A DNA stretch of 64,000 nucleotides from Halichondria panicea (Eukaryota > Porifera > Demospongiae > Suberitida > Halichondriidae): assembly GCF_963675165.1 (NCBI RefSeq), contig NC_087387.1, positions 185,001 through 249,000 on the forward strand, written 5' to 3'. Shown here piece after piece: positions 26,145-40,473 of this stretch. Within the stretch, counting starts at the first letter, position 1; every line of letters begins with the position of its first letter. Made by a program: the position numbers and the translations under genes. The notes beneath the pieces were generated by a model, which did no database searches, was not told the DNA's origin, and saw only the letters and a program-made list of their open reading frames with translations.

Positions 26145-27067
26145 ATGATCATGATGGATGGTAATCCAGGAGACGTAGTAGCCGTCTGGCAGGTGAAACT
26201 GGCGGACGGCCCTCATAAAATAGTGCTGGAGCATGGAGGGACCTCAGGGAAGCGTGTCATCTCTGTGGATGGGGAGGAGGTGAGGAGCTAGCTATCAGTA
26301 TGGCCCACGAGACTAGTGAGGAAGTGCTGTAACTAACTCTCCCCCACTATCCTCCGTCCCCTAATCTATGTGCTGTTCAAGCTGTTTGGTTTAATATACA
26401 TAATTATGGTACCTATTAAAATAGCTTCATATAATTATCCCTGGACCTTATTATTGTGATGTAGGTACTGCGAAAGAACTGGATGTTTCGTTTAGTTGGT
26501 TCGGAGGGTTTCAAGATTGGTACTAGAGTGGCAGAGGTGGAAATAAAGTCGTCCAATTTCACAACGTTTGAGTACACCCTCAAAATTGATGGCAAGACAC
26601 TCAAGCAGTTTATTGAAGCTCAGATCAAGAATACCCGAACGTGGCTGCCTGAACTGAAAGGAGAGTCTCATAGAGTAGTACTGGGTGAGCTATACCATGC
26701 ATTGATAATTATATACAGCTATGTCATTCCTATTATTGTGTGTGTGCAGATATTGCCACTATGGACGTATACGCTGATGGACACAAGCTTGAGACTTGTG
26801 TAAGTAAAACAACAACGTATATACTAGGTAGTCCAACCATGCACGTAGTCGTTAATGCCTAACTGTTCCAATAATTATGCTGGGATTGTGATACTCTACT
26901 CCTTGTAGGGTGAGTTCACCGAGACAGGTGTGGAAACCCACTTTACTATCGGGAGAACATTCAGTGCAATCATTACTTCAGAGTCTTCAGGAAATGCAAG
27001 AAAGGGACTTCTTTACAAACTACTACTTGAGAACGGCACCTCACTAGAGCCCATCAAGGAACACTAG
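26145..27067 (+). CDS. FAIM: Fas apoptotic inhibitory molecule 1 (FAIM)
   Basis: A small cytosolic protein of beta-sandwich fold linked to protection from cell death and from protein aggregation in vertebrates. Four exons (26145-26279, 26465-26684, 26750-26799, 26909-27067) encode about 187 residues, close to the usual 179-200. Diagnostic stretches are VAVWQVKLADGPHKIVLEHG, TSGKRVISVDGEEV, RKNWMFRLVG, FEYTLKIDGKTL, MDVYADGHKLET and GEFTETGVETHFTIG. The start could also be the third or fourth codon (MIMMDG); the first in-frame ATG was used. It lies 460 bp after MRCK and 237 bp before SVIP, all on the same strand. Nothing appears broken. Confidence 0.96.
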
Positions 27068-27217
27068 CCTCATCCTGTATTTATGCAAACTGTCACTTAG
27101 CAATATTTATGTTAATTTTTACACATACACACACAGAGTTGTCATAAAAAAGTTAAGCAAAACGCTGAAACAGTTTGTTCTAAAGACGACCTATACCCTA
27201 ATTTCAATGTGTGAGGG

Positions 27218-27290
27218 ATATCCCCTAGCTCAGAGGGGCAGACCCTACCGTCTCTAGCTCAGAGGGGCAGACCCTACCGTCTCTAGCTCT
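27218..27290. repeat. Direct repeat of ~32 bp upstream of SVIP
   Basis: The block CTAGCTCAGAGGGGCAGACC followed by CTACCGTCT occurs twice in a row just before the SVIP start codon (27304). It may belong to the promoter or 5' UTR. Confidence 0.8.
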
Positions 27291-27303
27291 GTTGTGTGTA
27301 AAG

Positions 27304-27866
27304 ATGGGAAACTGTTTGAATAATTGTTTTGAGGACCAGAACACGGGCTATCCATCCGTATCAGGCCGTGGCTCAAGCTCAGTTACTCAAGAGGACACAG
27401 TAAGTGTTCCATAACTCCCCTGTGAATACTAGCTGGGTAGTTACCCACTCTACTGCTTTGTCTAGTGTTCAGTAACTTGTTTGTTCCTATTCAGGAAACC
27501 AGGCGGCAGAGACAAGCTGAGGCTGCTGTCAAGCGACAGAAAGAGGTGAGTGTACTCTCTCCTAGTATAGACACATTGACTCCATGTACATCACCCCTCC
27601 ATGTATCGACAGGGTGAGGGGCGTGGCCTACAGCACCCTGAGGCAGTCATGGCCAAACAGAAGAGGAGAGAAGAGATTGAGAAACGAGCTGAGGCTCAGG
27701 GAAGGTCTGGTGACTCTGCATTGCGGGTGAGAGAGAACCATTATTTGTCCTAAGATCTATACTCTATTGGTCACTTCCCATGTCATACACATTCTGTTGT
27801 AACTATTGTGTACGTTGCTTGATATGATAGTAGCTGTTTATCCACATGCAGTGGACAATGGACTGA
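27304..27866 (+). CDS. SVIP: Small VCP/p97-interacting protein (SVIP)
   Basis: SVIP is a membrane-anchored inhibitor of p97/VCP-dependent ER-associated degradation and a p97 recruiter at lysosomes. Four exons (27304-27399, 27495-27545, 27613-27726, 27852-27866) encode 91 residues; human SVIP has 77. The start MGNC keeps Gly2 for N-myristoylation and a nearby Cys for palmitoylation, as in the human MGLC. The VCP-interacting motif lies in RQAEAAVKRQKEGEGRGL. A basic helix (KQKRREEIEKRAEAQG) and the end SALRWTMD mirror the human GGLRWTVS. The last coding exon is only 15 bp (WTMD and stop) and would be missed by ORF-based methods. Confidence 0.93.
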
Positions 27867-28014
27867 GCTGCTGTATCATCCCTGACCTGAACTATCACAC
27901 AGTCATGGCTGTGTTTGTCATGTTATATGTACCACTCCCTCATCCCTTCATAAGTGTTTTATATCATCAAAATAATGAACATTACTATTAATTATATGTA
28001 TATATATGAAAACA

Positions 28015-29999
<1,985 letters not shown>

Positions 30000-30187
30000 G
30001 TTTTTCAGAATTTGTCAAATGGACTCGCGGCGAGTAAACAAGACACCAGTCTCACCCAAATAGTCGCCCTCCTTGTGCTATCCAGACAGGTGTTCCATTA
30101 GAGACAATTCGGCCGGTTAATTGTTGCATTGCTAGGGGCGTGGTCCATTGGGTCACGCCCCTCTTCTCTGACCCAAGTTTATACACA
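30000..30187. promoter_or_regulatory. Divergent promoter GPATCH8-like / ERICH2-like
   Basis: Start codons of two opposite genes lie 188 bp apart. The interval is GC-richer than the flanks and contains GATTGG/CCAAT-like patches (CCATTGGG near 30145). No TATA box is visible. Confidence 0.5.
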
Positions 30188-31269
30188 ATGGCTGATAGAG
30201 TACCTTCTGCACACTCTATAAAGGTGAGACAACAGCTGCAATACATCTAAAGCACATCCTATATTGTTCCAACTTTAATAGAGCCCAACTAGAGAAATGG
30301 AGATGCTCTCACCGGAAGGTAAAGATATAATCTAGCCATAAATGTTTAATAGTTCTCCCATCATGTACGTCCACTGTAGGATCATCCGTGTACATGACTG
30401 AGGTTAGACTGGATGACACCACTGCCCCTGTAGCTGGTAAGCCGCTCCCTCCTGACAACACCACTACACTGATAGGAGTGCCTCGCAAAGTCAGTGTCCC
30501 CAGTGTGGATGAAGTGGACAGTTGCTCGAGCGAGAGCCCCCCTCCCAGTCCTGCATCTGTGCTCAAGAATGCTGGGGTGGATATTGACCTGAACACTCTA
30601 ACTCCTGATGGAAGCTCTGCTCCTCTGGAATTGCTATCACAGGTTGGTTGGTACCCACTGAACTGTACATTGTGTAGTAGGAAACGATTAAAACGGTTCT
30701 CCCTTGCAGTTCATGAGCTGTGTAATGAGGGAAGAGTATGAAGCCGCACAACTGCTCTGCATGAAGCGTGAGTGCACTGTGTGTGGTCCTCTCACTCTGT
30801 CTTGACCCCCCCCCACACCCACACCCACACAGTGCTGGAGTTTGAGCCTAACAACCAGACTGCACAAGAGTTCCTTCCTGTTATCATGGAGAGACTGAAA
30901 CTAGGTAACCTATTAGCATTAGTTACATGTAAGATCTTTGTACTTGTATATCAAACCATTGTGGCCTCATTCTTCTATACAATTGCACTACAGTGTCTAC
31001 ATGTACCAGCTACTATTGTGTGCTTACAAACAAGATTGATTTCAATGTAATATAAACAGTTCTCCTGAGCAGCATTCCTCCTAACCCTCCCTCACATCTC
31101 AATATACACAGATGCTGAATTCTCCAGCGAAGAGTCCAGTGATAGCAGCAGCAGTGAATCAGAGACTGACTCTGCCTCTAGTAGTGATCATGACAGCTCT
31201 GAGAGTGAAGCCACTCATGAGACTGTGAACTGTATAGCTTCCCATACAAACTGTACACATCATCACTGA
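30188..31269 (+). CDS. ERICH2: ERICH2-like protein (glutamate-rich family)
   Basis: Six exons (30188-30223, 30282-30318, 30380-30642, 30710-30767, 30833-30904, 31112-31269) encode about 207 residues. The N-terminal half is low-complexity (Pro/Ser/Thr-rich). A short helical module follows: APLELLSQFMSCVMREEYE, then EAAQLLCMKLLEFEPNN, then AQEFLPVIMERLKL. It reads like a helix pair of TPR type and matches the C-terminal part of vertebrate ERICH2 as I recall it. The last exon is an acidic/Ser run (SSEESSDSSSSESETDS) ending in His residues. Function is not established for the family; ERICH2 is mostly known from ciliated tissue and testis. The family name rests on one module, so alternatives remain. 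Confidence 0.72.
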
Positions 31270-31562
31270 CCCCCATCCCACTCGTGCATATAATTATGAT
31301 TATTCATGAGCTCTATTTTTATAGCCCTATCATCATTCCAACCCTGTCACATGCTCACATGCACTATGATGTTACATGAACTATGTAGACACTTGTCTAA
31401 GTAACTGACATGGGAATCCTATATAATATTGCAACGTTGAAAGTGCACGTATGATCAAAAACAATAATAAACATTTGAATTGCTAAATAAATTATATGCC
31501 AAAACAAAATATCTGCACATAAAAACAACAATGAACACAGAAATAAACAGAGGTTAAAAATG
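31270..31562. other. Convergent 3' ends of ERICH2-like and bZIP genes
   Basis: This AT-rich, 293-bp gap contains several AATAAA-like hexamers on both strands (for example AATAAA near 31464 on plus, and TTTATT near 31314 on the minus side). No gene or repeat is seen. Confidence 0.45.
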
Positions 31563-32984
31563 TCATCTAGATGCATACCGGTGTGTACACAAGTGCTTAA
31601 AATGAGCAATTTCTTGTTCTAGACTTCTAGTTTTGGAGGCCAATCTTGCCTTAGCAAGCCTCATTTGGTCAATCTCTTGCTGCAGGCCACAAACAATCGT
31701 CATCTTCTTTTGTCTACAATTCTTGGCAGCCATTTTGTTCTTTCCTCTCCTGCGAATGCACTTCAGTCTGTCCTTCTCACTCTCAGGGACTGTAGTATCG
31801 TCCAAAATCTTCTTAAACTTGTGGAAGGGAATTTCAACAACTGCCTGGTCGTCCATAGTAGCCACGTTACTAAACGATATGTTACTGTATACAGAACCCG
31901 AGGACTCGGCTGGGGAGGGAATATAGTAGGCACCAGAGCTTGGGGGTGGTGTGCTAGGGGAGTTGTACGCCTGAGAGGGCGGGGCAGGCGAGAGGGAGCG
32001 GCTTATTCGATTGGTCGACGGTCCCGGGGAGTGCACATCTGACATTGGCGTATGTGGAGACATAGGTGTCATTAAATACGAGTTTGTTTGTGGGATTAGT
32101 TCGGTGGTCATCATTCTTGAGGCTTCGTTCAGATCCATGACATCCCGAGGAATGTTCACAGACCCTAGTGTGGGGTTACACCAAGACGCCCCTGGAGGTG
32201 TACTTGCGATAATATTAGAGTTTGTATATAACTGTGTATTGATTGGCTCAAAGTCGATGAACGAGCTGGTCACGGGAAAGTAGGATCCAGCGTCTATATT
32301 GAAGGTGGTGCTTGGTTGCATGGTTGTGTCACAAGACGTGCTCACGGGAGAGGGGGTGTGCTGGTGGTAGGGACTAGACGGCTTGTTTAGAGAACAGTCC
32401 AGTGATTGAAATCCTTGCTCAGAATCAAATACGTCCACTCCAAAGTCGATATCATCCAATAGTGCGTTGGACAGAGGTAGCGTACTTGTCTGATCAATCA
32501 GTATGCGTTGGAGTTCTGTATCGTTAATGTCAACATCATCAGGGTTAGACGGTAACTTCAGTTCTTCGTTGTCGTAAAACTCATACTCTAATTCTTCATC
32601 AAAACCTTCGTCTACGAGGCCTTCCAAATCACCAGCAGCATTCACAGACTCTGTAGGATAGGAAGAAAACATATTGTCAATACTAGGTCGTCTAGACACA
32701 CTATGATTTATATATCGGACATTGTTAATGTTTTCTATTCTCTCACCATCTGTCTTGGAGCTAGAGCAGGGAGATAGGCCACCGTAGTCCAGCACATAGA
32801 CCTCTTGGTCACTAGGGGGGCTGCTCTCAGAGCCGCTAGATGTCAGAATGGCAAAAATGTCTTCACAGTCACTGTGTTGCTCGAAGTGTGATGGCTTCTC
32901 GACCACTTCAGAGTTCATTCGAGAATAGCTTGTGTAGTTGTCAGTCGGAGAGTTGCTCTCACTGTCAGAATGGTGTCCATCCAT
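31563..32984 (-). CDS. CNC/NF-E2-like bZIP transcription factor (intronless)
   Basis: A single 473-codon exon. The long N-terminal part is acidic and Ser/Thr/Pro-rich (for example LEGLVDEGFDEELEYEFYD), typical of a transactivation region. Near the C-terminus IPFHKFKKILDD precedes the basic region RRRGKNKMAAKNCRQKKM. That basic region closely matches the CNC consensus RRRGKNK-x-AA-x-NCR-x-(R/K)K. A leucine-zipper stretch follows, with spaced hydrophobics in VCGLQQEIDQMRLAKARL and KTRSLEQEIAHFKHL. The protein stops 10 residues later (CTHRYASR). CNC factors bind antioxidant/NF-E2 elements with small Maf partners, which makes a stress-response role plausible. The upstream CNC helix is abbreviated and no DLG/ETGE-type KEAP1 degron was found. 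An AP-1-like assignment is the alternative. Confidence 0.82.
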   Translation of the reverse strand: MDGHHSDSESNSPTDNYTSYSRMNSEVVEKPSHFEQHSDCEDIFAILTSSGSESSPPSDQEVYVLDYGGLSPCSSSKTDGERIENINNVRYINHSVSRRPSIDNMFSSYPTESVNAAGDLEGLVDEGFDEELEYEFYDNEELKLPSNPDDVDINDTELQRILIDQTSTLPLSNALLDDIDFGVDVFDSEQGFQSLDCSLNKPSSPYHQHTPSPVSTSCDTTMQPSTTFNIDAGSYFPVTSSFIDFEPINTQLYTNSNIIASTPPGASWCNPTLGSVNIPRDVMDLNEASRMMTTELIPQTNSYLMTPMSPHTPMSDVHSPGPSTNRISRSLSPAPPSQAYNSPSTPPPSSGAYYIPSPAESSGSVYSNISFSNVATMDDQAVVEIPFHKFKKILDDTTVPESEKDRLKCIRRRGKNKMAAKNCRQKKMTIVCGLQQEIDQMRLAKARLASKTRSLEQEIAHFKHLCTHRYASR

Positions 32985-33335
32985 GTTTGTAGAATGATTG
33001 TTACTCTTTTATATTGTATTAAAATGGAACTCAATAAAAACCACAGACTGCTGAATCATGTTCTGTAGCTCTTTTATATATAAAGAGAGTTAGATAGCTA
33101 ACTAAAAATAGCATTTCTGGTGGCGTAACTGTTTGGTATCCTGATTCTATTTTCAGACTAACCTCTGGAACTAACTAGATACCACAATGATATGAATGTC
33201 ATTAGCAACTTCCTTATATATCAACAATGCAGCCAATAACTTCAATAAATCGTATTCAATAGTGTAAACACTACCTTTACAAGAAGAAACAGTTCTAATA
33301 ATAACTTGTAAACAGGTGACAAAGGTACTAGCTAA
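32985..33335. promoter_or_regulatory. Promoter region of bZIP gene and NEMP1 3' flank
   Basis: About 350 bp without coding sequence. A palindromic CTTTTATATATAAAG at about 33070-33085 lies some 90 bp before the bZIP start codon and is a good TATA candidate on the minus strand. The remaining part is AT-rich and holds the NEMP1 3' end. Confidence 0.45.
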
Positions 33336-36300
33336 CTAGTATATAGTGTGGAAATTAGGAGCTGCATGTGTCCTATATGGTACTCGGCTGTGCGGCCTGG
33401 GAGAGGGGTGTGGTCTCCGCCATGTGGGGGTGGGGGAGGGTGGGTGTCTAACAGGGGAGCCGTGTTGTGAAGAGTCCATTGATGAGCTGTGTTGTGAGTA
33501 CCTCTCAGAAGGTTCGCTGTGATCATCTTCTGAAGAGTCCGACTCAGTTTGCTCCCAATCGTGAGCGACTTGCTCCTCTGTGTTGATGTGGTCATTGCCG
33601 TTTAGGAAACTGGAGAACCTGAGAGGGGCCAGGGGGCAGCTGATTATACTGTTATATCAATTGGTTGGGTAATTGCACAGATTGTTATGAATCAAAGCTA
33701 TTAGCTTGAGCATTCATTTTGAATAGTACTATAATTATAGCAAGGAGTATATACTATACATAGTCCACATGAACACTGTGTACTGGATACTTCCTACGTG
33801 CAAGATGACATAATATTGACCCTAATAGATATGCCATATATTGGCAATGAATTTCCTTTGATCTCAGAGGTCAAAAGGCAACCAACTATACGTAGTAAGT
33901 ATAAACACGTCGTGTACTGGATAATTATAGCTAGAAAGCTTGCATGTACACAGAGCAACACACTGTCTAGGTAGGCAGACTAACCTGTTGTATGTTGTAA
34001 CCTAATTCACCTGTTGGAGCGCTTGAGGCGAGATATAACACTGACCATATCTTTAGTGGGCAACTCCTGACAATGCTTCCTCAGATCATCTAAAGCTTTC
34101 TCAGTCTCCACACGACCTTGCTCTTCATACTCCTACAGCAGAGGGGGGGGGTCTATTATACAGTATAGGGGGGTCTATTATGCAGCAGAGGGGGGGGTCT
34201 ATTATACAGCAGAGGGGGGTCTATTATACAAAATAAATTGCTTTGAACTATTAAACAACTTGCAAGTCTTCTATTGAGGCAACATTAATTTTATACACAA
34301 CATTTTTTACAGATATAAAAGTGGTGGGTGCAATGGGCTGTAACCAGTGCTGAAACACATTGTTGGGGAATCTTGTGTAAACAATTTTGTAATATGCTAG
34401 GGGCAATGTAGAGTCAGTGAACCATCCCCCCCCCAGAGGTTGGAACTAACAACCACAATGATAGCAACCGCAATGATATGGCACACCACTACAGGACATA
34501 CCCAATAAACCAACACCTCATATTTTGGGACATGCACTTATTTACATATTGAGTGAGTAGCTTGATTCTTGGCGGGGATCCAGTCCATGAGAATGGGTTG
34601 AGGAAGGAGAAGCATCTCAGACACACAATGAGAGGATACAGTACATAGTAGAGGATGGTGTACAGTAGCAGGAAGGGCAGGACAATGGGGTTGCACCTGG
34701 TTGACAAGAAATAGTGGCAGCATATCATTACTGAGGGTACTCCTAGACAAGGAAATAGTTAAGTGTATACAAATTAATACACTTTCCATTCCATACTAAG
34801 TTTGGTACTTTTGAGAGCTCTATTTTAGTGCATTTATCAGGCTTGACAAATTAAATCCAGCCACCACGTGCAGCTAGCTACAGCTACACATCTCCCACTA
34901 ATCACACATCACACACACACCCACCCACACACACACACACCACACACACACCACACACACACACTCTAATGAAGGTACCTTGAAGGCAGGGCATAGGAGA
35001 GGAGTACTAGTAGACACACACAGAGAGACAACTCCCACATCTGAGTAGAGAAGTACACCATAGCCAGGCCCACCAGTTGAATGGACCATTGAATGAGGTT
35101 AAATGTTCGAGGATTGGAGATAGGACCCATTCTATACAGCACTGCAAAGCTGATCACAGTAGCCACAAGAACATACGCCACCAGGTACAACCAGTACTCC
35201 CTCACTGTCTCCGTGAGGTGGTCCAGAAACCAGTAGATGGCTGTTCCAAATATGGCCCAACCTCCAGCAAATATACCCAGCCCAATAACATTCTTCTGCA
35301 GGTGTTCAGAGAAGGTACATTTATAACACATATGTACATACGTACGACAGCAGATTCGGGCCCAAAATTCCAAAATTGTTGATTTTAGCACATCATAATT
35401 ATCATGCAGCTATCAAAGAGCTACAATACACATCCTTTACTATAAATCCCAACTAGAGTTAAAGTACAGTACGACAATTACAGCATGGCCGTTACCTTGG
35501 GTACGAACTTGCTGAACACATAGAGGAGTATGATAACAGAAGCCAGTATCCCTACAGCCACACCCCCTCCATAATACAGCGCTATACTCCTGAGAGGGGG
35601 GGTACAATATAATGATAACCTAGGTTACTATTACACACACCTGCTCAGAGTATGTGCAGTGTAGAACAGGAACAAGCCTATCACCAACAACCCGGGAAGA
35701 TACAATAATACTCGTGACCTTACGTCCAAGGTCATATTCTCAGTACCTCCACTCGCGGACCTTGCACCCAGACACTGCGTCAAGAACGGGGACGCAACTA
35801 ATCTAAACTCTCCCTCTTCAGCATCGTAATTAGACGCTCCTAGAATCAAGTTCACCGTATTTTCAGTTGAATTGCCTACGACAATCACTAGTTTATCAAA
35901 CTCTGATATGGTGATCTCCAGCCCACTCCAAGCTTTCTGTAGTCCCTCGACAGTGTAGCGCTGCACACCTTGATAGCAGTAGAGCACAGGATGGTAGGGG
36001 GTCACTTGGTCGTGCAGGGGGAATCTCTGCACAGGGAGAGAGAGTAATACCGTATAACTGGAAATTTGGTGAGAATTTAAGTTTGCCGGTGGGCACGTAC
36101 GTCATTGCTGCAGTCAAATAAAAAAACGCCCTGTCAGTTCAAATGGCTTATTCGCCAAATATAATACACGCCAAATTTTCAGTATATATTTATGAGAGAT
36201 AAGAACACACCCCTTTCTTGTCCATGAGGGTATTGAGGAGAATTTCTGCAGGGTAGAGGGGATATGACCTTTGACCTCAGCCAATTTATTATTAATTTTA

Positions 36301-36388
36301 TGCATGCCCTCTTACTTCTAACATCATCTCCACAGAGCGCTCCAACAGACAGTTGCAGGAGGAGAAGAGATAGTGAGACTCGCAGCAT
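33336..36388 (-). CDS. NEMP1: Nuclear envelope integral membrane protein (NEMP1)
   Basis: NEMP proteins are multipass inner nuclear membrane proteins that stiffen the envelope and support fertility. Exons lie at about 36318-36388, 36206-36236, 35639-36027, 35496-35592, 34979-35297, 34543-34698, 34012-34133 and 33336-33617. The N-terminus MLRVSLSLLLLQLSVGALC is a signal peptide. A luminal domain follows (ITISEFDKLVIVVGNSTENT). Transmembrane segments include LLYLPGLLVIGLFLFYTAHT, GVAVGILASVIILLYVFSKF, GIFAGGWAIFGTAIYWFL, LVAYVLVATVISFAVLY, LIQWSIQLVGLAMVYF and LSLCVCLLVLLSYALP. The nucleoplasmic EYEEQGRVETEKALDDLRKH matches the conserved motif after the last membrane segment in vertebrate NEMP1. 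The tail is Ser/acidic then Pro/His-rich. It is 172 bp downstream of the DYNC1I stop, same strand. Exon edges in the first two exons are uncertain. Confidence 0.9.
34136..34232. repeat. G-rich ~31-bp minisatellite at a NEMP1 splice acceptor
   Basis: Four imperfect copies of AGAGGGGGGGTCTATTATAC plus AGC abut the acceptor of the NEMP1 exon at 34012-34133 (minus strand). The unit contains a CTGCTGTATAATAG-type stretch like the real CTGCTGTAG junction. Confidence 0.75.
34909..34975. repeat. CA-rich tract at NEMP1 splice donor side
   Basis: A run of CACACA with CCA interruptions lies immediately downstream (in gene direction) of the exon at 34979-35297. Confidence 0.8.
35403..35468. repeat. Short dispersed element, partial reverse copy, NEMP1 intron
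   Basis: The copy retains GCAGCTATCAAAGAGCTACA, ACATCCTTTACTA and CAACTAGAGTTAAAG. Confidence 0.6.
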
Positions 36389-36559
36389 TGCGCACTAGAG
36401 GTTTAAATTCAGGTGTGCTCCAAAAAGAATAATAATTATAAACCCTATTTGAACTTTTGACGACCATTACCAAAATAAATTGACACACACAGTAGTATAA
36501 AATGTACTTGTTACAATGCCATTATATTAAATGTGTCTATGAATCCTAGTGAATCATTG

Positions 36560-39500
36560 TCAGGGTGTTATGGCAGTCATTTCTTGGTTCTCTTGAAATT
36601 CTAATAGTGTCTGTTGCAGCTTGGTCCATTCGTCCGGGTGAGGGGAGCAGAACCCCTGCAATTAGTGGGGGGGGGGGGGGGTAACGTCAAGTATAGTAAT
36701 AGCAATCATACAAATACATACACCATGTATGGCTATAGTGAAGGGAGGAGACATAAAAGGTCTCTTCTTAAGCTTTCAGAAAAAATTTATGTTGACATTG
36801 GATCAATATTACTAAAGTTATGGCTGCTGAAAGATCAAGATCTTCAACTATACCCCTCCATTTAATCAATGGTTCGGGGACTCTTTCAGCTGCTATAACT
36901 TGAATTCTGTGGATCCAATGTCAAAAATTTTATGATTTTCTGAAAGCTCAGAAAAAGACCTTTCAAATGGTGTCATCAAACTTTGTATTTGAGAGATAAA
37001 AGTATTTGCCAATTTGGCGATACCATGGATTATAGCCCATGGTCTGAGGCCGAAAAATGTCAATTTAGGCTCCGAAGAAGTTTTGGATTGAAACACATCA
37101 TTTGAAAGGTCTCTTTCTAAGCTTAGAATATTTTTGACATTGGATGAACGGTACTCAAGTTAATGGCTGTTGAAAGATGTCCCCCCTCCATAATTTAATC
37201 AATGGTTCGGGGACTCTTTCAGCTGCTATAACTTGAATTCTGTGGATCCAATGTCAAAAATTTTATGATTTTTTGAAAGCTCAGAAAAAGACCTTTCAAA
37301 TGGTGTCATCAAACTTTGTATTTGAGAGATAAAAGTATTTGCCAATTTGGCGATACCATGGATTATAGCCCATGGTCCGAGGCCGAAAAATGTCAAATTT
37401 AGGCTCCAAAGAAGTTTTGGATTGAAACACATCATTTGAAAGGTCTCTTTCTAAGCTTTCAGAAAATTAGAATATTTTTGACATTGGATGAACGGTACTC
37501 AAGTTAATGGCTGTTGAAAGATGTTCCCCCTCCACAATTTATCAATGGTTCGAGGACTCTTTCAGCTGCTATAACTTGAATTCTGTGGATCCAATGTCAA
37601 AAATTTTATGATTTTCTGAAAGCTCAGAAAAAGACCTTTCAAATGGTGTCATCAAACTTCGTATTTGAGAGATAAAAGTATTTGCCAATTTGGCGATACC
37701 ATGGATTATAGCCCATGGTCCGAAGCCGAAAAATGTCAATTTAGGCTCCAAAGAAGTTTTGGATTGAAACACATCATTTGAAAGGTCTCTTTCTAAGCTT
37801 AGAATATTTTTGACATTGGATGAACGGTACTCAAGTTAATGGCTGTTGAAAGATGTCCCCCCTCCATAATTTAATCAATGGTTCGGGGACTCTTTCAGCT
37901 GCTATAACTTGAATTCTGTGGATCCAATGTCAAAAATTTTATGATTTTCTGAAAGCTCAGAAAAAGACCTTTCAAATGGTGTCATCAAACTTCGTATTTG
38001 AGAGATAAAAGTATTTGCCAATTTGGCGATACCATGGATTATTATATAGCCCATGGTCCGAGGCCGAAAAATGTCAAATTTAGGCTCCGAAGAAGTTTTG
38101 GATTGAAACACATCATTTGAAAGGTCTCTTTCTGAGCTTTCAGAAAATTAGAATATTTTTGACATTGGATGAACGGTACTCAAGTTAATGGCTGTTGAAA
38201 GATGTCCCCCCCTCCATAATTTAATCAATGGTTCGGGGACTCTTTCAGCTGCTATAACTTGAATTCTGTGGATCCAATGTCAAAAATTTTATGATTTTCT
38301 GAAAGCTCAGAAAAAGACCTTTCAAATGGTGTCATCAAACTTCATATTTGAGAGATAAAAGTATTTGCTAATTTGGCGATACCATGGATTATAGCCCATG
38401 GTTCGAGGCCGAAAAATGTCAAATTTAGGCTCCGAAGAAGTTTTGGATTGAAACACATCATTTGAAAGCTCTCTTTTTAAGCTCCAATGTCAAAAATTTT
38501 GAAAGCTTAGAAAAAACCTTTCAAATGGTGTCATTAAAATTCATATTTGAGAGATAAAAGTATTTGCCCCAATTTGGCGATACCATGGATTATAGCCCAT
38601 GGTCCGAGGCCGAAAAATGACAAATTAGGGCCCGGACGAAAGTTTGGATTGAAACACATCATTTGAAACGTCTTAGAAAATCATAAAAATTTTGACATTG
38701 GATCAACGGTACTAAAGTTAATGGCTGCTGAAAGATGTTCAACTACATGTTCAACAAGTACAGTCATACTGTGCACACTAAAACAGATACCCGGGACGTA
38801 CCTCTCCAGCCTCATAGATGTGTACCCCTCCACTGAGGTCCCCCGCTGCAAGGTGGTGTCCAGTAGGAGACCAACAGAGCTTGACCAGGGAGGACTCAAC
38901 ACTCTCACTCACTATCGGAACCTGGGGAGAGGGGTGGGGTTTAGACCACCTGTGTACTGCACAATAATTGTACTAATATAATATAATTATGGCCTAGAAA
39001 GAAAGGAGAGAGAGTGGGGAAAGTTAATAACTATGGATAACAAACATACCTCTGTGTCTGCGTTGATGTCCCAGAAATCAAGTTTTCCCGCCCCGTCAGC
39101 ACTGGCAAAGACAGAGGGATGAACGGGGCTCCATTGAACATCGTACACATATTCAGAGTTGTTGTCAAACGAGCAGAGGGGGTACCCAGTCTTGTTCTGA
39201 GGGGGGGGGGGGTTGTATAATATGGGCAAAATACTAAAATCTTAACAGGCGATCTCTAGACTGCACCATCATCTGTGGTGGGTGACCTAGCTACCACAAG
39301 TGATGCAGCAATAATTATCAACCACTCACTGTCATTTGCTGCTCATTGAGTAGCTTGGAGGACCACAACTTCATGCTCCAGTCAAACGAGGAAGAGAGAA
39401 ACAAATGAGAGAAATCAACCTGCACAAATACACAGTATCAACTGTACATATCCATACAATCATGCACACAACACATAACGCATACCACGAAACACTCTAG

Positions 39501-40427
39501 GGCTTAGGAACCAAAGCAAACCGATTGTATATATATTGCTCCAAATCCACCACTGATAACGTGTAGGCACATACCTGCCCTGCTGCCCTGTGAGAGCTGA
39601 TGCTAGTGATGGGTCCCCAGTGGCCATCAAACTGTAGAGATATTCCAGGCTTGCTCCCGTGTCTCTGCCCCTGATATATAGAACACTCCTCACTGCCCAC
39701 AATGAACTTATTGACATCGTTGGAGGGGAAGGACAGACATGTGGCTGCTACTGGCTTGGTCTGTTTGTTGGTCAGTTCCAATGATTCCTATGTATGGCGG
39801 GGGGGCATGAAAGCAATCATTGATCTATACACATCATTAGATATAGAGCTAACAATATGAAAGTGAATTGGACAATCCCAACTATAGTTACAAGACAGCT
39901 CTTGAAACAGGCCCATTTCGAGTATAATTATCACCTAGGTATTACAGCCCATGCTTTTCTTTGAGCGTGGAACATTCAATCTAATAGCTACCACTAATTA
40001 AAACACATTGTTAGATAGGCTTTTCAAAGGGCTACAAACCGCATCTTAAAATTTTGACGGAGAACAATCGTAATTCAAGTTATGGACAGTCAAAGATAGC
40101 TATCTATATCGAAATTGTGCACTCTTAATAAGTATAATCAGAGATAGCAGGATAAGTGTACCTGAGGTTGTGAGAGCATGTCCAGGTTCCATGAGCACAG
40201 CTTGCCGTTGGTAGAGACTGAGATGAGATTGTGGGCATTCTGACTGCCCACGACATCCAGACAATACACAGGATGTGTGTGGGCGGAGCTTGAGAGGGGT
40301 GAGCGCTGTATAGGAGTCCTCTTCCCACTGCGTGTGTCCCAGAGGACTATCTGACCAGAGTAGGTGCCCCCTATCACATAGTTAGGGTGGAACTTGCTGA
40401 AGGCCACAGACATAACTGGACTCTGTA

Positions 40428-40473
<46 letters not shown>

